From NCBI RefSeq assembly GCF_036231355.1, contig NZ_CP109496.1, positions 2,294,001 through 2,358,000 on the forward strand: a stretch of 64,000 nt of DNA, written 5' to 3'. How positions within the stretch are numbered: the stretch's first letter is position 1; each line of letters starts with the position of its first letter. The notes below the pieces were generated by a model. The model was not told the origin of the DNA and made no database searches. It saw only the letters and a program-made list of their open reading frames with translations. Origin of the DNA: Streptomyces sp. NBC_01431. Its GTDB lineage: Bacteria; Actinomycetota; Actinomycetes; Streptomycetales; Streptomycetaceae. The position numbers and the translations under genes were made by a program. Positions 12,639 to 22,965 of the stretch are shown one piece after another.

Positions 12639-14018
12639 TTACGAGACCGCTTCGTGGAGGCGGTCGGCCTGCTTGTCCTTCAGCGGGCCGATGACGGACA
12701 GCGAGGGACGCTGCCCCAGGACATCACGTGCCACCTCTCGGACGTCGTCCGGGGTGACCTCCGCTATCCGGGCCAGCATGTCGTCGACCGACATCTGGGA
12801 GCCCCAGCACAGCTCGCTCTTGCCGATACGGTTCATCAGCGCCCCGGTGTCCTCCAGGCCGAGGACGGTGGAGCCGGAGAGCTGGCCGACCGCGCGGCCG
12901 ATCTCGTCGTCGGAAAGGCCCTCGTTCGCCACCCGGTCCAGTTCGTCGCGGCAGATCTTCAGGACGTCGTGGACCTGGCTGGGGCGACAGCCCGCGTACA
13001 CGCCGAACAGGCCGCAGTCCGCGAAGCCCGAGGTGTACGAGTAGACGCTGTAGGCCAGACCGCGCTTTTCGCGGACCTCCTGGAACAGGCGGGACGACAT
13101 GCCGCCGCCCAGGGCCGTGTTCAGCACTCCGAGCGCCCAGCGGCGCTCGTCGGTGCGGGCCAGGCCCGGCATGCCGAGGACGACATGCGCCTGTTCCGTG
13201 CGGCGGTTGAGCAGTTCCACCCGGCCGACGGTCTTCAGGGCGCGGGCACCGCCGCGCGGGGTGACCGGGACCGCGTCCGTGTGCGAAAGCGCGCCGGCCT
13301 TCTCGAAGGCCTTGCGGACCTGGCGTACGACGGTGGCGTGGTCGACGTTTCCGGCGGCCGCGACGACCAGGTGACGCGGATCGTAGTGCTTCTTGTAGAA
13401 GCGCGAGATCTGCGCCTGGGTGAGCGAGTTGATCGTGTCGACGGTGCCGAGGACCGGACGGCCGAGGGGGGTGTCGCCGAGCATGGTGTGCGCGAACAGG
13501 TCGTGCACGCAGTCGCCCGGGTCGTCCTCGGTCATCGCGATCTCTTCGAGGATCACGCCGCGTTCGGCGTCCACGTCCTCGGCAAGTATCAGCGAGTCCG
13601 TCAGCATGTCGCACACCACATCGATCGCCAGCGGCAGATCGGTGTCGAGCACCCGCGCGTAGTAGCAGGTGTACTCCTTCGCCGTGAAGGCGTTCATCTC
13701 GCCGCCGACCGCGTCCAGGGCGGAGGAGATGTCGAGGGCACTGCGCTTCTTGGTGCCCTTGAAGAGGAGGTGCTCCAGGTAGTGCGTGGCGCCGTTCAGC
13801 GTCGGCGTCTCGTCGCGCGAACCCACCTGGACCCAGATGCCGAAGGTCGCGGACCGGACGGAGGGAAGGGTTTCGGTGACGACCCGCAGGCCGCCGGGGA
13901 GGGTCGTACGGCGAACGGTGCCGATGCCGTTGTGACCCTTCAGGAGCGTTTGGGTACGGGCGACGGCCCGCCCCTCCGAAGAGGGGCGGGCCGTCGTCGC
14001 GGAACTACGGGACGTCAC
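12639..14018 (-). CDS. M16 family zinc peptidase, processing-peptidase-like
   Basis: 459 residues with the inverted zinc motif HYLEH at 79-83 (HxxEH, with E82 as the base) and the downstream LEEIAM segment that supplies the third zinc ligand. This is the single-chain bacterial relative of mitochondrial processing peptidase beta, and the C-terminal M16 domain begins near residue 210. The GTG start overlaps the pnp stop by four bases (GTGA), implying translational coupling. Codons 7-18 form a perfect 16-bp hairpin (13961-13996). The substrate is unknown; its constant partnership with pnp in Streptomyces suggests house-keeping protein turnover. Confidence 0.9.
   Translation of the reverse strand: MTSRSSATTARPSSEGRAVARTQTLLKGHNGIGTVRRTTLPGGLRVVTETLPSVRSATFGIWVQVGSRDETPTLNGATHYLEHLLFKGTKKRSALDISSALDAVGGEMNAFTAKEYTCYYARVLDTDLPLAIDVVCDMLTDSLILAEDVDAERGVILEEIAMTEDDPGDCVHDLFAHTMLGDTPLGRPVLGTVDTINSLTQAQISRFYKKHYDPRHLVVAAAGNVDHATVVRQVRKAFEKAGALSHTDAVPVTPRGGARALKTVGRVELLNRRTEQAHVVLGMPGLARTDERRWALGVLNTALGGGMSSRLFQEVREKRGLAYSVYSYTSGFADCGLFGVYAGCRPSQVHDVLKICRDELDRVANEGLSDDEIGRAVGQLSGSTVLGLEDTGALMNRIGKSELCWGSQMSVDDMLARIAEVTPDDVREVARDVLGQRPSLSVIGPLKDKQADRLHEAVS
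13961..13996 (-). terminator. Perfect UUCG-capped hairpin inside the start of the M16 gene
   Basis: On the minus strand 13996-13981 pairs perfectly with 13976-13961 (16 bp) around TTCG, giving the extra-stable C(UUCG)G tetraloop. It begins 19 bases beyond the pnp stop yet lies inside codons 7-18 of the coupled M16 gene. It looks like a pnp 3'-end stabiliser or partial terminator that is also translated. No U-tract. Confidence 0.65.
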
Positions 14019-16234
14019 TTGGCGGCGTCGTCCTTCTCAGCCTCGTCGGCCGTCTCGCCCTCGATCACCGGGACAAGCGAGAGCTTGCCGCGGGAGTCGA
14101 TCTCGGCGATCTCGACCTGGACCTTGGCGCCCACACCGAGAACGTCCTCGACGTTCTCGACGCGCTTGCCACCGGCGAGCTTGCGGATCTGCGAGATGTG
14201 CAGCAGACCGTCCTTGCCCGGCATCAGGGACACGAACGCACCGAAGGTGGTGGTCTTGACGACCGTACCCAGGTAGCGCTCGCCGACCTCCGGCATGGTC
14301 GGGTTGGCGATGCTGTTGATCGTGGCGCGGGCGGCCTCCGCCTGCGAGCCGACCTGGGCACCGATGTAGATGGTGCCGTCGTCCTCGATCGTGATCTCGG
14401 CGCCGGTGTCCTCCTGGATCTGGTTGATCATCTTGCCCTTGGGGCCGATGACCTCACCGATCTTGTCCACGGGGATCTTGACGGTGATGATCCGCGGGGC
14501 GTTGGGGGACATCTCGTCCGGGGTGTCGATCGCTTCCATCATCACGTCGAGGATGTGGAGGCGGGCGTCGCGGGCCTGCTTGAGGGCCGCGGCCAGGACG
14601 GAGGCCGGGATGCCGTCCAGCTTGGTGTCGAGCTGGAGCGCGGTGACGAACTCCTTCGTACCGGCGACCTTGAAGTCCATGTCACCGAACGCGTCCTCGG
14701 CACCGAGGATGTCCGTGAGGGCGACGTAGTGCGTCTTGCCGTCGATCTCCTGGGAGATCAGGCCCATGGCGATACCGGCGACGGGGGCCTTGAGCGGCAC
14801 ACCGGCGTTCAGCAGCGACATGGTGGAGGCGCAGACCGAGCCCATGGACGTCGAGCCGTTGGAACCGAGGGCCTCGGACACCTGACGGATCGCGTAGGGG
14901 AACTCCTCGCGGGTCGGCAGGACCGGCACGATGGCGCGCTCGGCGAGCGCGCCATGGCCGATCTCGCGGCGCTTGGGCGAACCCACGCGGCCGGTCTCGC
15001 CGACCGAGTACGGCGGGAAGTTGTAGTTGTGCATGTAGCGCTTGCGGGTCACCGGCGAAAGGGTGTCCAGCTGCTGCTCCATCCGGAGCATGTTGAGGGT
15101 GGTGACGCCCAGGATCTGGGTCTCGCCACGCTCGAACAGCGCGGAACCGTGCACGCGCGGGATGGCCTCGACCTCGGCGGCCAGGGTACGGATGTCCGTG
15201 ATCCCACGGCCGTCGATGCGGACCTTGTCCTTGATGACGCGCTCGCGGACCAGCTTCTTGGTCAGCGCGCGGTACGCGGCGGAGATCTCCTTCTCGCGGC
15301 CCTCGAAGGCCGGGAGCAGCTTCTCGGCGGCGATCTCCTTGACGCGGTCCAGCTCGGCCTCGCGGTCCTGCTTGCCCGCGATGGTCAGCGCCTGCGCGAG
15401 CTCGCCCTTGACCGCGGCGGCGAGCGCCTCCAGGACGTCGTCCTGGTAGTCGAGGAAGACCGGGAAGTCGCCGGTCGGCTTCGCGGCCTTGGCGGCGAGG
15501 TCGGCCTGGGCCTTGCAGAGGACCTTGATGAAGGGCTTCGCGGCGTCCAGACCGGCCGCGACGACCTCCTCGGTCGGCGCCTCGGCGCCGCCCTGGACCA
15601 GCTGGATGGTCTTCTCAGTGGCCTCGGCCTCGACCATCATGATCGCGACGTCGCCGTCCTCAAGGGCGCGACCGGCGACGACCATGTCGAAGACGGCGTC
15701 CTCAAGCTCGGTGTGCGTCGGGAACGCCACCCACTGGCCGCGGATCAGCGCGACGCGGACGCCGCCGATCGGGCCGGAGAAGGGCAGGCCGGCCAGCTGC
15801 GTGGACGCGGACGCGGCGTTGATCGCGACGACGTCGTACAGGTGGTCGGGGTTGAGCGCCATGATCGTCGCGACGACCTGGATCTCGTTGCGCAGGCCCT
15901 TCTTGAAGGACGGGCGCAGCGGGCGGTCGATCAGACGGCAGGTGAGGATCGCGTCCTCGGAGGGCCGGCCCTCGCGGCGGAAGAAGGAGCCGGGGATCTT
16001 GCCGGCCGCGTACTGCCGCTCCTCGACGTCCACCGTGAGGGGGAAGAAGTCGAGCTGGTCCTTGGGCTTCTTGGAGGCGGTCGTGGCCGACAGCACCATG
16101 GTGTCGTCGTCCAGGTACGCCACGGCGGAGCCGGCGGCCTGCTTGGCCAGGCGGCCCGTCTCGAAGCGGATGGTGCGGGTGCCGAAGGAGCCGTTGTCGA
16201 TGACGGCCTCGGCGTAGTGGGTCTCGTTCTCCAC
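14015..16234 (-). CDS. pnp: Polyribonucleotide nucleotidyltransferase (PNPase)
   Basis: PNPase degrades RNA phosphorolytically from the 3' end. In Streptomyces it also adds the heteropolymeric 3' tails that Pcn-type polymerases add elsewhere. The 739-residue form contains two RNase PH domains with a helical linker between, then KH ([15 protein letters not shown] near 585-600) and S1 ([17 protein letters not shown] onward) domains. I chose GTG 16234 because GGAG lies nine bases upstream and the length matches the known Streptomyces enzyme; an in-frame ATG at 16249 would add five residues. It follows rpsO, as in most bacteria. Confidence 0.96.
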   Translation of the reverse strand: MENETHYAEAVIDNGSFGTRTIRFETGRLAKQAAGSAVAYLDDDTMVLSATTASKKPKDQLDFFPLTVDVEERQYAAGKIPGSFFRREGRPSEDAILTCRLIDRPLRPSFKKGLRNEIQVVATIMALNPDHLYDVVAINAASASTQLAGLPFSGPIGGVRVALIRGQWVAFPTHTELEDAVFDMVVAGRALEDGDVAIMMVEAEATEKTIQLVQGGAEAPTEEVVAAGLDAAKPFIKVLCKAQADLAAKAAKPTGDFPVFLDYQDDVLEALAAAVKGELAQALTIAGKQDREAELDRVKEIAAEKLLPAFEGREKEISAAYRALTKKLVRERVIKDKVRIDGRGITDIRTLAAEVEAIPRVHGSALFERGETQILGVTTLNMLRMEQQLDTLSPVTRKRYMHNYNFPPYSVGETGRVGSPKRREIGHGALAERAIVPVLPTREEFPYAIRQVSEALGSNGSTSMGSVCASTMSLLNAGVPLKAPVAGIAMGLISQEIDGKTHYVALTDILGAEDAFGDMDFKVAGTKEFVTALQLDTKLDGIPASVLAAALKQARDARLHILDVMMEAIDTPDEMSPNAPRIITVKIPVDKIGEVIGPKGKMINQIQEDTGAEITIEDDGTIYIGAQVGSQAEAARATINSIANPTMPEVGERYLGTVVKTTTFGAFVSLMPGKDGLLHISQIRKLAGGKRVENVEDVLGVGAKVQVEIAEIDSRGKLSLVPVIEGETADEAEKDDAAK

Positions 16235-16574
16235 TAGCGTGTTCTCCATTTTGTTGGATGCAATGTCGTCTTTTCGTCCCCGGGCCCGTGTGGCGCGGGG
16301 ACGGTGGGTGAGCGGCGGAGAAGCGCTCCTGAGGGCGGGCCGGTCTTCGATCGAAGCACCCGGTTTCCGTGCGTTCCGGGGGCCACTACCGAGGACCGGC
16401 GGCGGAGGAGGGCTTCTGCTCGCTCTCGCGCGGTGAAGCGCGTTGTGGTGAAGCGTCTTTCGGTGAAGCTTGTTCTGTTGTGCGTACCAGACTACTGAGC
16501 GTTCGGTACGTCTCGCATGTACAGCAAAGGGAGCGGCCCCCTAATAGGTGGGAACCGCTCCCTTCACAGCATGC
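16235..16574 (-). other. rpsO-pnp intergenic region
   Basis: This stretch contains the rpsO hairpin at 16527-16564 and about 290 further bases before pnp with no gene. Long open frames here lack ribosome binding sites. From known Streptomyces rpsO-pnp operons I expect partial readthrough from rpsO, RNase III cleavage and an extra pnp promoter; none of these can be proven from the sequence. Confidence 0.6.
16527..16564 (-). terminator. Hairpin after rpsO
   Basis: AAGGGAGCGG (16527-16536) pairs with CCGCTCCCTT (16555-16564), extended by an inner helix with small bulges, nine bases or so past the rpsO stop. On the minus strand it is followed by TTTGCTGT, a weak U-run. This is the likely attenuator between rpsO and pnp. 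Confidence 0.75.
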
Positions 16575-16865
16575 TTACTTGGCGCCGCCGGCCGCACCGC
16601 GGCGGATGCCCAGGCGGTCGACCAGCGCACGGAAGCGCTGGATGTCCTTCTTGGCCAGGTACTGCAGAAGGCGGCGGCGCTGGCCGACGAGGATCAGCAG
16701 ACCACGACGCGAGTGGTGGTCGTGCTTGTGGGTCTTGAGGTGCTCCGTCAGGTCCGAGATGCGGCGGGAGAGCATGGCGACCTGGACCTCGGGGGATCCG
16801 GTGTCGCCCTCCTTCTGACCGAACTCGGACATGATCTGCTTCTTCGTAGCGGCGTCGAGCGGCAC
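16575..16865 (-). CDS. rpsO: 30S ribosomal protein S15
   Basis: 96 residues, slightly longer than the 89 of E. coli because of a glycine/alanine-rich tail. The core motif [11 protein letters not shown] and the 16S-binding HDHHSRRGL segment are intact. S15 is a primary binder of the 16S central domain. The ATG-like start at 16865 has GAGGAGT about seven bases upstream. It is the first gene of the rpsO-pnp-M16-dapB group. Confidence 0.97.
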   Translation of the reverse strand: MPLDAATKKQIMSEFGQKEGDTGSPEVQVAMLSRRISDLTEHLKTHKHDHHSRRGLLILVGQRRRLLQYLAKKDIQRFRALVDRLGIRRGAAGGAK

Positions 16866-17060
16866 GCTTACTCCTCAGTATTGTTCGATGCGCCCACGAG
16901 TGCCCCTGGTCTTGATCTCAGGGGAGCTTCCGTAACTCGGAGGCGAAGGTCCGATGAGCGCAGCTTCCAGATGAGCGGGGCTCTTCCGGGAGCGCGTACA
17001 CAAACGGCCGTCACACAGCGTACCAGTGCCCCGGGTGACGGCTGACCCCGGGCGGCGCGG
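16866..17060 (-). promoter_or_regulatory. rpsO leader
   Basis: The rpsO 5' region contains nested complementary segments: CCCCTGG...TCAGGGG near 16903-16925 inside CGAGT...ACTCG (about 16897-16939). They could form an S15-responsive leader structure, as many rpsO leaders do by unrelated sequences. Promoter elements were not identified with confidence. Confidence 0.4.
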
Positions 17061-18563
17061 TCAGCTGGTCAGGGCGCGGGCCCTGGCGTACACGTCGAAG
17101 ACGGCCAGGGTCAGCGGCAGCAGCGTGAGCAGGACGAATCCCTCGGCGATCTCCAGGAAGCGGCCCCAGAACGGGGTCACTCCGCGGCTGGGCACGATCA
17201 ACGCGATGGCGGTGACCAGGGCCGCTGCGGCGGCGATCGCGGCGACCAGCCACAGGGTACGGATGTCCAGCGCCGCGGTGTCGCCCTTCAGCGCGTCCGC
17301 CATCAGGCCGCGCGGCGCCTTGACGCACAGGCCGAGGCCGAGCAGGACGAGGGCGCCGAGACCGGCGGCCAGGGTGGCGGCGACCTGGGCGGTGTAGCGG
17401 AAGAGGTGGGCCCGCATGAGCATGGCCACGCCGGTGGCCAGGGCGAGCAGGCGACCCCAGGTGTTGTCACTGAACCCGAGTACCGCGGCGCCGGCGGCCG
17501 CCAGGACGGCGCAGCCACCGACCAGACCGACGAGCAGTTCGTGGCCGCGCCGGGCCTGGGCGGCGATGCGCTCGGCGTCGACGGGCTCCTGCGGGGCGGG
17601 GTGGTCGCCGAAGTCGCGCTGGGAGGAGTGCGGGGGCTCGAAGCCGATGGGCAGCCGGGCGAAGCGCATGGAGAGACCGGGCAGGAAAGCGAGCGCGCCG
17701 ACCGCGAGCTGGGTGCAGACCGCGGCGGTCTCGGTCGGCGTCATTCCGGTCAGGATCGCGGTGAACACGAGGAGCACGCCCACCGCGGAGGCCAGCCCGA
17801 ACGCCACGAAGGGGCCGTCGCCGCGCGGCGAGAGCAGGGTGAGTACGAGCGAGGCGATCAGGACCGCGGCGCAGGCGAGCAGCGCCTGGAGCCGACCGAC
17901 GCCGTCGTGGGTGGCGAGCGGCAGCAGGCCGGACCCGGCGACCGCGATGTTGGGCAGCGAGCCGAGGCCGAGCGCGACGGCGGAGAGCTGGTCGTCGTAG
18001 ATCCGGGCACGTACGGCCGCGAGGGTGAGCAGCAGTACTCCGGCGACGGCGGCGAGGATGCCCGGCGCGCCGTGCATGTCGTGGCGCGGGTCGCCCGTCC
18101 AGGCGGCGAAGGCGAGCAGGACGAACAGCACGCCGCCGCCGATGAGGCCCGCGGCGCGGGTCAGCCCGGTGTTCCACAGTGTGCGGTCCTGGGTGACCGC
18201 GGAGGCGACGGCCTCGGAGACGTCGTCGAAGACGGCGGGCGGCAGCGACTGAGAGAAGGGGCGCAGGGTGAGCAGCTCACCGTCGAGGATCGCCTGGGCG
18301 GCGAAGGAGCGGGCGCTGTCGAGGACGGTGCCGTCGCGGCGCACCAGCGAGTAACCGACCGGGGCGCCCTCTTCCGGGCTCTGCTGGGCGAGCCGCAGGA
18401 TCTCGGGGTAGATGTCGGCGACCGGGATGTCGTCGGGCAGCGCCACGTCGATGCGGCCGTCCGGCGCGACGATCGTCACCCGGCAGAAGCCGAGGCCCGC
18501 GCCGGTTGTCTGGCCGGGCCGGTTCGGTTCGGCGGCCGTCGTCGCGGTGGTCGTCGTGGTCAC
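17061..18563 (-). CDS. eccD: Type VII secretion integral membrane protein EccD
   Basis: EccD forms the membrane channel vestibule of ESX secretion systems. The 500-residue protein begins with a ubiquitin-like domain (about 25-110, CRVTIVAPDGRIDVALPDDI onward), followed by about eleven transmembrane segments to the end, the family layout. I chose GTG 18563 because GGGGA lies eight bases upstream; a start at 18647 would add 28 unconserved residues. It is divergent from eccC across a 248-base promoter region and is the gene of the locus nearest rpsO. Confidence 0.88.
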   Translation of the reverse strand: MTTTTTATTAAEPNRPGQTTGAGLGFCRVTIVAPDGRIDVALPDDIPVADIYPEILRLAQQSPEEGAPVGYSLVRRDGTVLDSARSFAAQAILDGELLTLRPFSQSLPPAVFDDVSEAVASAVTQDRTLWNTGLTRAAGLIGGGVLFVLLAFAAWTGDPRHDMHGAPGILAAVAGVLLLTLAAVRARIYDDQLSAVALGLGSLPNIAVAGSGLLPLATHDGVGRLQALLACAAVLIASLVLTLLSPRGDGPFVAFGLASAVGVLLVFTAILTGMTPTETAAVCTQLAVGALAFLPGLSMRFARLPIGFEPPHSSQRDFGDHPAPQEPVDAERIAAQARRGHELLVGLVGGCAVLAAAGAAVLGFSDNTWGRLLALATGVAMLMRAHLFRYTAQVAATLAAGLGALVLLGLGLCVKAPRGLMADALKGDTAALDIRTLWLVAAIAAAAALVTAIALIVPSRGVTPFWGRFLEIAEGFVLLTLLPLTLAVFDVYARARALTS

Positions 18564-18811
18564 CTTCGGCTTCCCCTTCGCTGGCTTCACTGGTTGCGCT
18601 CGCGGTGCCCGGTCGCCCGGTGCCGGGTCGTTCGCCCGTCGCATCAAATGCCCAGATTGCTTCGCTCTGTTCGCGGGTGCTTACGCGAACAGACGGCACC
18701 CTATCGCCAGCCGATCACATCGGATGTCAGTAGGATCCCACCGCGGTCGGCGTTCGCCGGACACGGGGCGGCGGGCTGAACTTCTTCGACTGCCAAGAGA
18801 ATTGGTGCGTT
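18564..18811. promoter_or_regulatory. Divergent promoter region between eccD and eccC
   Basis: The region separates two back-to-back secretion genes. A TAGGAT hexamer at 18731-18736 could be a -10 box for eccC, 75 bases from its start, but no convincing -35 accompanies it. An ATCACATCGGATGT imperfect dyad overlaps it. Both are weak predictions. Confidence 0.35.
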
Positions 18812-21800
18812 GTGAGCCAAATCATCGTCAAGCGCCTGCCACGGGCTCTGCCGTCCGAGGTGCCGACGGAGGAGGTCGTTCTCCAGCCCCCGCCGGAGCT
18901 GCCACGCGGACAGCAGGAGGGTGCGCTGATGCAACTCCTACCCATGCTGGGCATGGGTGGCTCCGTGGTGTTCTTCTTCATGCCGAATTCGCAGCCGTTC
19001 ATGAAGGTCATGGGCATGGTGATGGTCGCCTCGACGGTGGCCATGTCGGTGGCGATGATCGTGCGCTACCGCAAGGGGTCCCAGGGTCAGTTGGCGGACC
19101 TGCGCCGCGACTACCTGCGCTATCTCGGCCAGACCCGGCGCGCGGCCGCCGCGGCCGCGCACAAGCAGCGCGACGCGCAGTACTACCTGCACCCCTCGCC
19201 CGAGCAGCTGTGGGCGCTCGTCGCCGAGGGCAGCCGGGTGTGGGAACGCCGGGCGGGCGACGAGGATTTCGGTCAGGTGCGCATCGGGCTCGGCCCCCAG
19301 GCACTCGCCACTCCGCTGGTGCCGCCGCAGACCGCGCCCGTCGACCAGCTGGAGCCGTTGACGGCGGGCGCCATGCAGCGATTTCTGGCCACCCACCAGA
19401 CGGTGGAGGACCTCCCGATGGCGGTCTCGCTGCGCGCCTTCTACCACCTGACGGTCAGCGGGGAGCCGCAGACGGTACGCGCCACGGTGCGCGCCCTGAC
19501 CGCCTCGCTCACCTCCCTGCACTCTCCGGAGGACCTGGTGATCGCGGTCGCCGCGTCCCCGTCCGCCTCGGCGCACTGGGAGTGGACCAAGTGGCTGCCG
19601 CACACCCAGGCCCCCGGTCTCAGTGACGGCGCGGGCAGTCGGCGCCTGATCAGCCGCAGCGCGGCCGAACTCGAAGAGCTGCTCGCACCCCGCCTCACCG
19701 GCCGCCCCCGCTTCCACCCGGAGGGCGCGCCGCTGCCGGAGGAGCCGCACATCGTCGTCGTACTCGACGGGGTGTCGCCGCCCCCGATGTCGGTCCTCGC
19801 CTCCGCCGAGGGCCTGCAGGGCGTCACGGTCGTCGAGGTGGTTCCCGGTGAACTCACCGGCGCCCGGGGCGATTTGGCGGTGGTCGTACACCCGCGCACA
19901 CTCCGCCTGGAGTCGAGCCACGGCCTCGTGTACGAGGGCACGCCCGATCTCCTTTCCTACGAGTCGGCCGACGCGCTGGCCCGTCAGCTCGCCCCGCTGC
20001 GCATGGCCTCGGGTGGTGATGACGACGAACCGCTGCTGGCCAACCTGGAGTTCACCGATCTGCTGGGCCTGGGCGACGCGGCGGCGGTGGACACCGCGCT
20101 CACCTGGCGGCCCCGTTCCGCCTCCGAGCGGCTGCGGGTACCGATCGGCGTCGGCGAGGACGGCCGCCCCGTGATGCTCGACCTGAAGGAGGCCGCGCAG
20201 GACGGCATGGGCCCCCACGGCCTGTGCGTCGGCGCGACCGGCTCGGGCAAGTCGGAGCTGCTTCGCACCCTCGTGCTCGGCCTCGCCGTCACCCACTCCT
20301 CCGAGACCCTGAACTTCGTCCTCGCCGACTTCAAGGGCGGCGCGACCTTCGCCGGTATGGCGCAGATGCCGCACGTCGCAGCCGTCATCACCAACCTCGC
20401 CGACGACCTCACCCTGGTCGACCGCATGGGCGACTCCATCCGCGGCGAACTCAACCGCCGCCAGGAGATGCTGCGCGACGCGGGCAACTACGCCAACATC
20501 CACGACTACGAGCGGGCCCGCGTGGCCGGCGCCGCGCTCCAGCCGGTGCCCTCGCTCGTCCTGGTCATCGACGAGTTCAGCGAACTGCTTACCGCCAAAC
20601 CGGACTTCATCGAGATGTTCGTGCAGATCGGGCGCATCGGCCGCTCGCTCGGCGTGCATCTGCTGCTCGCATCCCAGCGCCTGGAAGAGGGCAGGCTGCG
20701 CGGTCTGGAGACGTACCTCTCCTACCGGATCGGTCTGCGCACCTTCTCGGCCGCCGAGTCGCGCGCGGCCCTCGGCGTCCCCGACGCCTACCACTTGCCG
20801 AGTGTGCCCGGCTCGGGCTATCTGAAGTTCGGCACCGACGAGATGACCCGCTTCAAGGCGGCGTACGTCTCCGGTGTGTACCGCTCGGGCGGCTACCGGG
20901 CCGCGGGCATCGACGGGCCGGTGCCCGTCGACCGGCGGCCGGTGCTGTTCACCGCCGCCGAGGTTCCGGTGACGTACGCCCCGCAGACCGTGCCGGGCCC
21001 CCGCGCCGAGGCCGGGCCGCAGACCGACGACGCGCTCGCCGACACGGTGCTCGACGTCATCGTGCGCCGCCTCGAAGCGCGCGGGCCGGCCGCACACCAG
21101 GTGTGGCTGCCGCCGCTGGACAGTCCGCCGGCCCTGGACTCGCTGCTGCCGGGCCTCGCCCCGGTGCCGGGGCGCGGTCTCACTCAGCCCGACTACGAGG
21201 GTGCCGGACGGCTGGTCGTGCCGCTGGGCCTCGTCGACAAGCCGTACGAGCAGCGCCGCGACCCACTCTGGTGCGACTTCTCCGGCGCGGCGGGCCATCT
21301 TCAGATCCTGGGTGGCCCACAGTCCGGCAAGTCGACACTCGTACGCGCCCTGCTCGCGTCGTTCGCGCTCACCCACACCCCGCAGGAAGTGCAGTTCTAC
21401 GGGCTCGACTTCGGCGGTGGCGGCATGGCCGCGGTCGCCGGTCTCCCGCACGTCGGCGGCGTCGCCTCACGCCTTGACCCGGAGCGGGTGCGGCGCACCG
21501 TCGCCGAGGTGTACGGGGTGCTGACCCGCCGCGAGGAGTACTTCCGCTCGGCGGGCATCGCCTCGATCGCCGACTTCCGGACCCGCCGGGCGCGCGGCAC
21601 CATCTCCGTCGCCGACCAGCCGTGGGGCGACGTGTTCCTCGTCATCGACGGCTGGGGCAACTTCCGTACCGAGTACGAAGGCCTGGAGCAGGTCGTCCTG
21701 GACATCGCGGCCCGGGGGCTCGGCTACGGCATCCACCTGGTGCTGACCGCGTCGCGTTCGATGGAGGTCAGGGCCAACCTCAAGGACCACCTCATGAACC

Positions 21801-22777
21801 GCCTGGAGCTGCGGCTCGGCGACACCATGGACTCGGAGTTCGACCGCAAGGTCGCGGCCAACGTCCCGGTCGGGGTGCCCGGCCGCGGCCAGTCCCCGCA
21901 GAAGCAGCACTTCATGGCGGCCGTGCCGCGCATCGACGGCCTCCAGTCCGACACCGACCTCGCCGACGCCACGGCCGCCCTGGCCACCGAGGTCACCCGG
22001 CACTGGACGGCCCCTGGCGCCCCCGCGGTCCGCCTCCTCCCCCGCGAACTCCCGGCGGCCCAACTCCCGCCCGGCCACGCCTTCCCGGACCGCGGCGTGG
22101 CCTTCGCGCTGGACGAGAACAACCTGGAGCCGGTCTTCGTCGACTTCGAACAGGACCCGTTCTTCCTCATCTTCGGCGAGAGCGAGTCGGGCAAGTCGAA
22201 CCTGCTGCGCCTCCTGATCACCCAGCTCACGCAGCGGTACGAGGGTGACGTGTGCAAGCTGTTCGTGGTGGACAACCGGCGGACGCTGCTCGATGTGACC
22301 CCGCCCTCGCACCTGGCCGAGTACATCCCCATGTCGAACGCCATGGACCACCACATGGACGCCCTGGCCGACCTCATGCAGCGCCGCGCGCCCAGCGCGG
22401 ATGTGACCGCGCAGCAGCTGCGCGACCGCAGTTGGTGGCGCGGCCCCACGGTGTACGTCGTGGTGGACGACTACGACCTGGTGTCGACGTCCAGCGGCAA
22501 CCCGCTCGCCAAACTCACCGAACTGCTGCCGTTCGCCCGCGATGTCGGCGTCCGCTTCATCATCGCCCGCTCCACGGCGGGCGCGGGCCGCGCCGCGTAC
22601 GAGCCGTTCATGCAGCGCGTGAAGGAGCTGGGCGCCCAGGGCGTGGTCCTGGCCGGCGACCCGGCCGAGGGCGACATCCTGGCGGGCGTCCGCCCCCGCC
22701 CGATGCCGACGGGCCGCGGCATGTTCGTCTCCCGCAAGCGGGGGAAGCCGCTGGTGCAGACGGGGTTGATGGAGTAG
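18812..22777 (+). CDS. eccC: Type VII secretion ATPase EccC
   Basis: A 1321-residue FtsK/SpoIIIE-type motor that recognises and drives ESX substrates. Two membrane segments lie at about residues 40-85. Three ATPase domains follow, with Walker A loops GATGSGKSE (474), GGPQSGKST (834) and GESESGKSN (1122). Only the first has a full Walker B with catalytic glutamate (LVIDEF, near 583); the second reads VIDGW and the third VVDDY. This agrees with the known rule that domain 1 is the hydrolytic one and 2-3 are regulatory. It is a single-chain EccC, not split as in mycobacterial ESX-1. Start GTG 18812. Confidence 0.95.
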   Translation: MSQIIVKRLPRALPSEVPTEEVVLQPPPELPRGQQEGALMQLLPMLGMGGSVVFFFMPNSQPFMKVMGMVMVASTVAMSVAMIVRYRKGSQGQLADLRRDYLRYLGQTRRAAAAAAHKQRDAQYYLHPSPEQLWALVAEGSRVWERRAGDEDFGQVRIGLGPQALATPLVPPQTAPVDQLEPLTAGAMQRFLATHQTVEDLPMAVSLRAFYHLTVSGEPQTVRATVRALTASLTSLHSPEDLVIAVAASPSASAHWEWTKWLPHTQAPGLSDGAGSRRLISRSAAELEELLAPRLTGRPRFHPEGAPLPEEPHIVVVLDGVSPPPMSVLASAEGLQGVTVVEVVPGELTGARGDLAVVVHPRTLRLESSHGLVYEGTPDLLSYESADALARQLAPLRMASGGDDDEPLLANLEFTDLLGLGDAAAVDTALTWRPRSASERLRVPIGVGEDGRPVMLDLKEAAQDGMGPHGLCVGATGSGKSELLRTLVLGLAVTHSSETLNFVLADFKGGATFAGMAQMPHVAAVITNLADDLTLVDRMGDSIRGELNRRQEMLRDAGNYANIHDYERARVAGAALQPVPSLVLVIDEFSELLTAKPDFIEMFVQIGRIGRSLGVHLLLASQRLEEGRLRGLETYLSYRIGLRTFSAAESRAALGVPDAYHLPSVPGSGYLKFGTDEMTRFKAAYVSGVYRSGGYRAAGIDGPVPVDRRPVLFTAAEVPVTYAPQTVPGPRAEAGPQTDDALADTVLDVIVRRLEARGPAAHQVWLPPLDSPPALDSLLPGLAPVPGRGLTQPDYEGAGRLVVPLGLVDKPYEQRRDPLWCDFSGAAGHLQILGGPQSGKSTLVRALLASFALTHTPQEVQFYGLDFGGGGMAAVAGLPHVGGVASRLDPERVRRTVAEVYGVLTRREEYFRSAGIASIADFRTRRARGTISVADQPWGDVFLVIDGWGNFRTEYEGLEQVVLDIAARGLGYGIHLVLTASRSMEVRANLKDHLMNRLELRLGDTMDSEFDRKVAANVPVGVPGRGQSPQKQHFMAAVPRIDGLQSDTDLADATAALATEVTRHWTAPGAPAVRLLPRELPAAQLPPGHAFPDRGVAFALDENNLEPVFVDFEQDPFFLIFGESESGKSNLLRLLITQLTQRYEGDVCKLFVVDNRRTLLDVTPPSHLAEYIPMSNAMDHHMDALADLMQRRAPSADVTAQQLRDRSWWRGPTVYVVVDDYDLVSTSSGNPLAKLTELLPFARDVGVRFIIARSTAGAGRAAYEPFMQRVKELGAQGVVLAGDPAEGDILAGVRPRPMPTGRGMFVSRKRGKPLVQTGLME

Positions 22778-22779
22778 GG

Positions 22780-22965
22780 GTGGCGACCGATGAGAACAGC
22801 AAGACATTCACCGCCCGCGAGAATCAGCTCCAGAGCCTCGCCCAAGTCTGGATGAACGCCAACCCCAGCCATCAAGGGGCCAATTCCTACACGATCACGT
22901 CGGAGATCGACGGGGCAGCATTCGACGGCAATGCGCGGGCGAAGGGACTGGCGGGGCAGCAGTGA
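22780..22965 (+). CDS. Small hypothetical protein downstream of eccC
   Basis: 61 residues from GTG 22780, two bases after the eccC stop, with GGAG about six bases upstream. It is hydrophilic, with no membrane segment or WXG motif, and contains VWMNANPS and ITSEIDG stretches. The next gene starts inside its stop (GTGA), so the three look translationally linked. Base composition is lower in GC than eccC. It could be a small secreted or accessory factor or an ORF remnant; I do not recognise it. Confidence 0.5.
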   Translation: MATDENSKTFTARENQLQSLAQVWMNANPSHQGANSYTITSEIDGAAFDGNARAKGLAGQQ

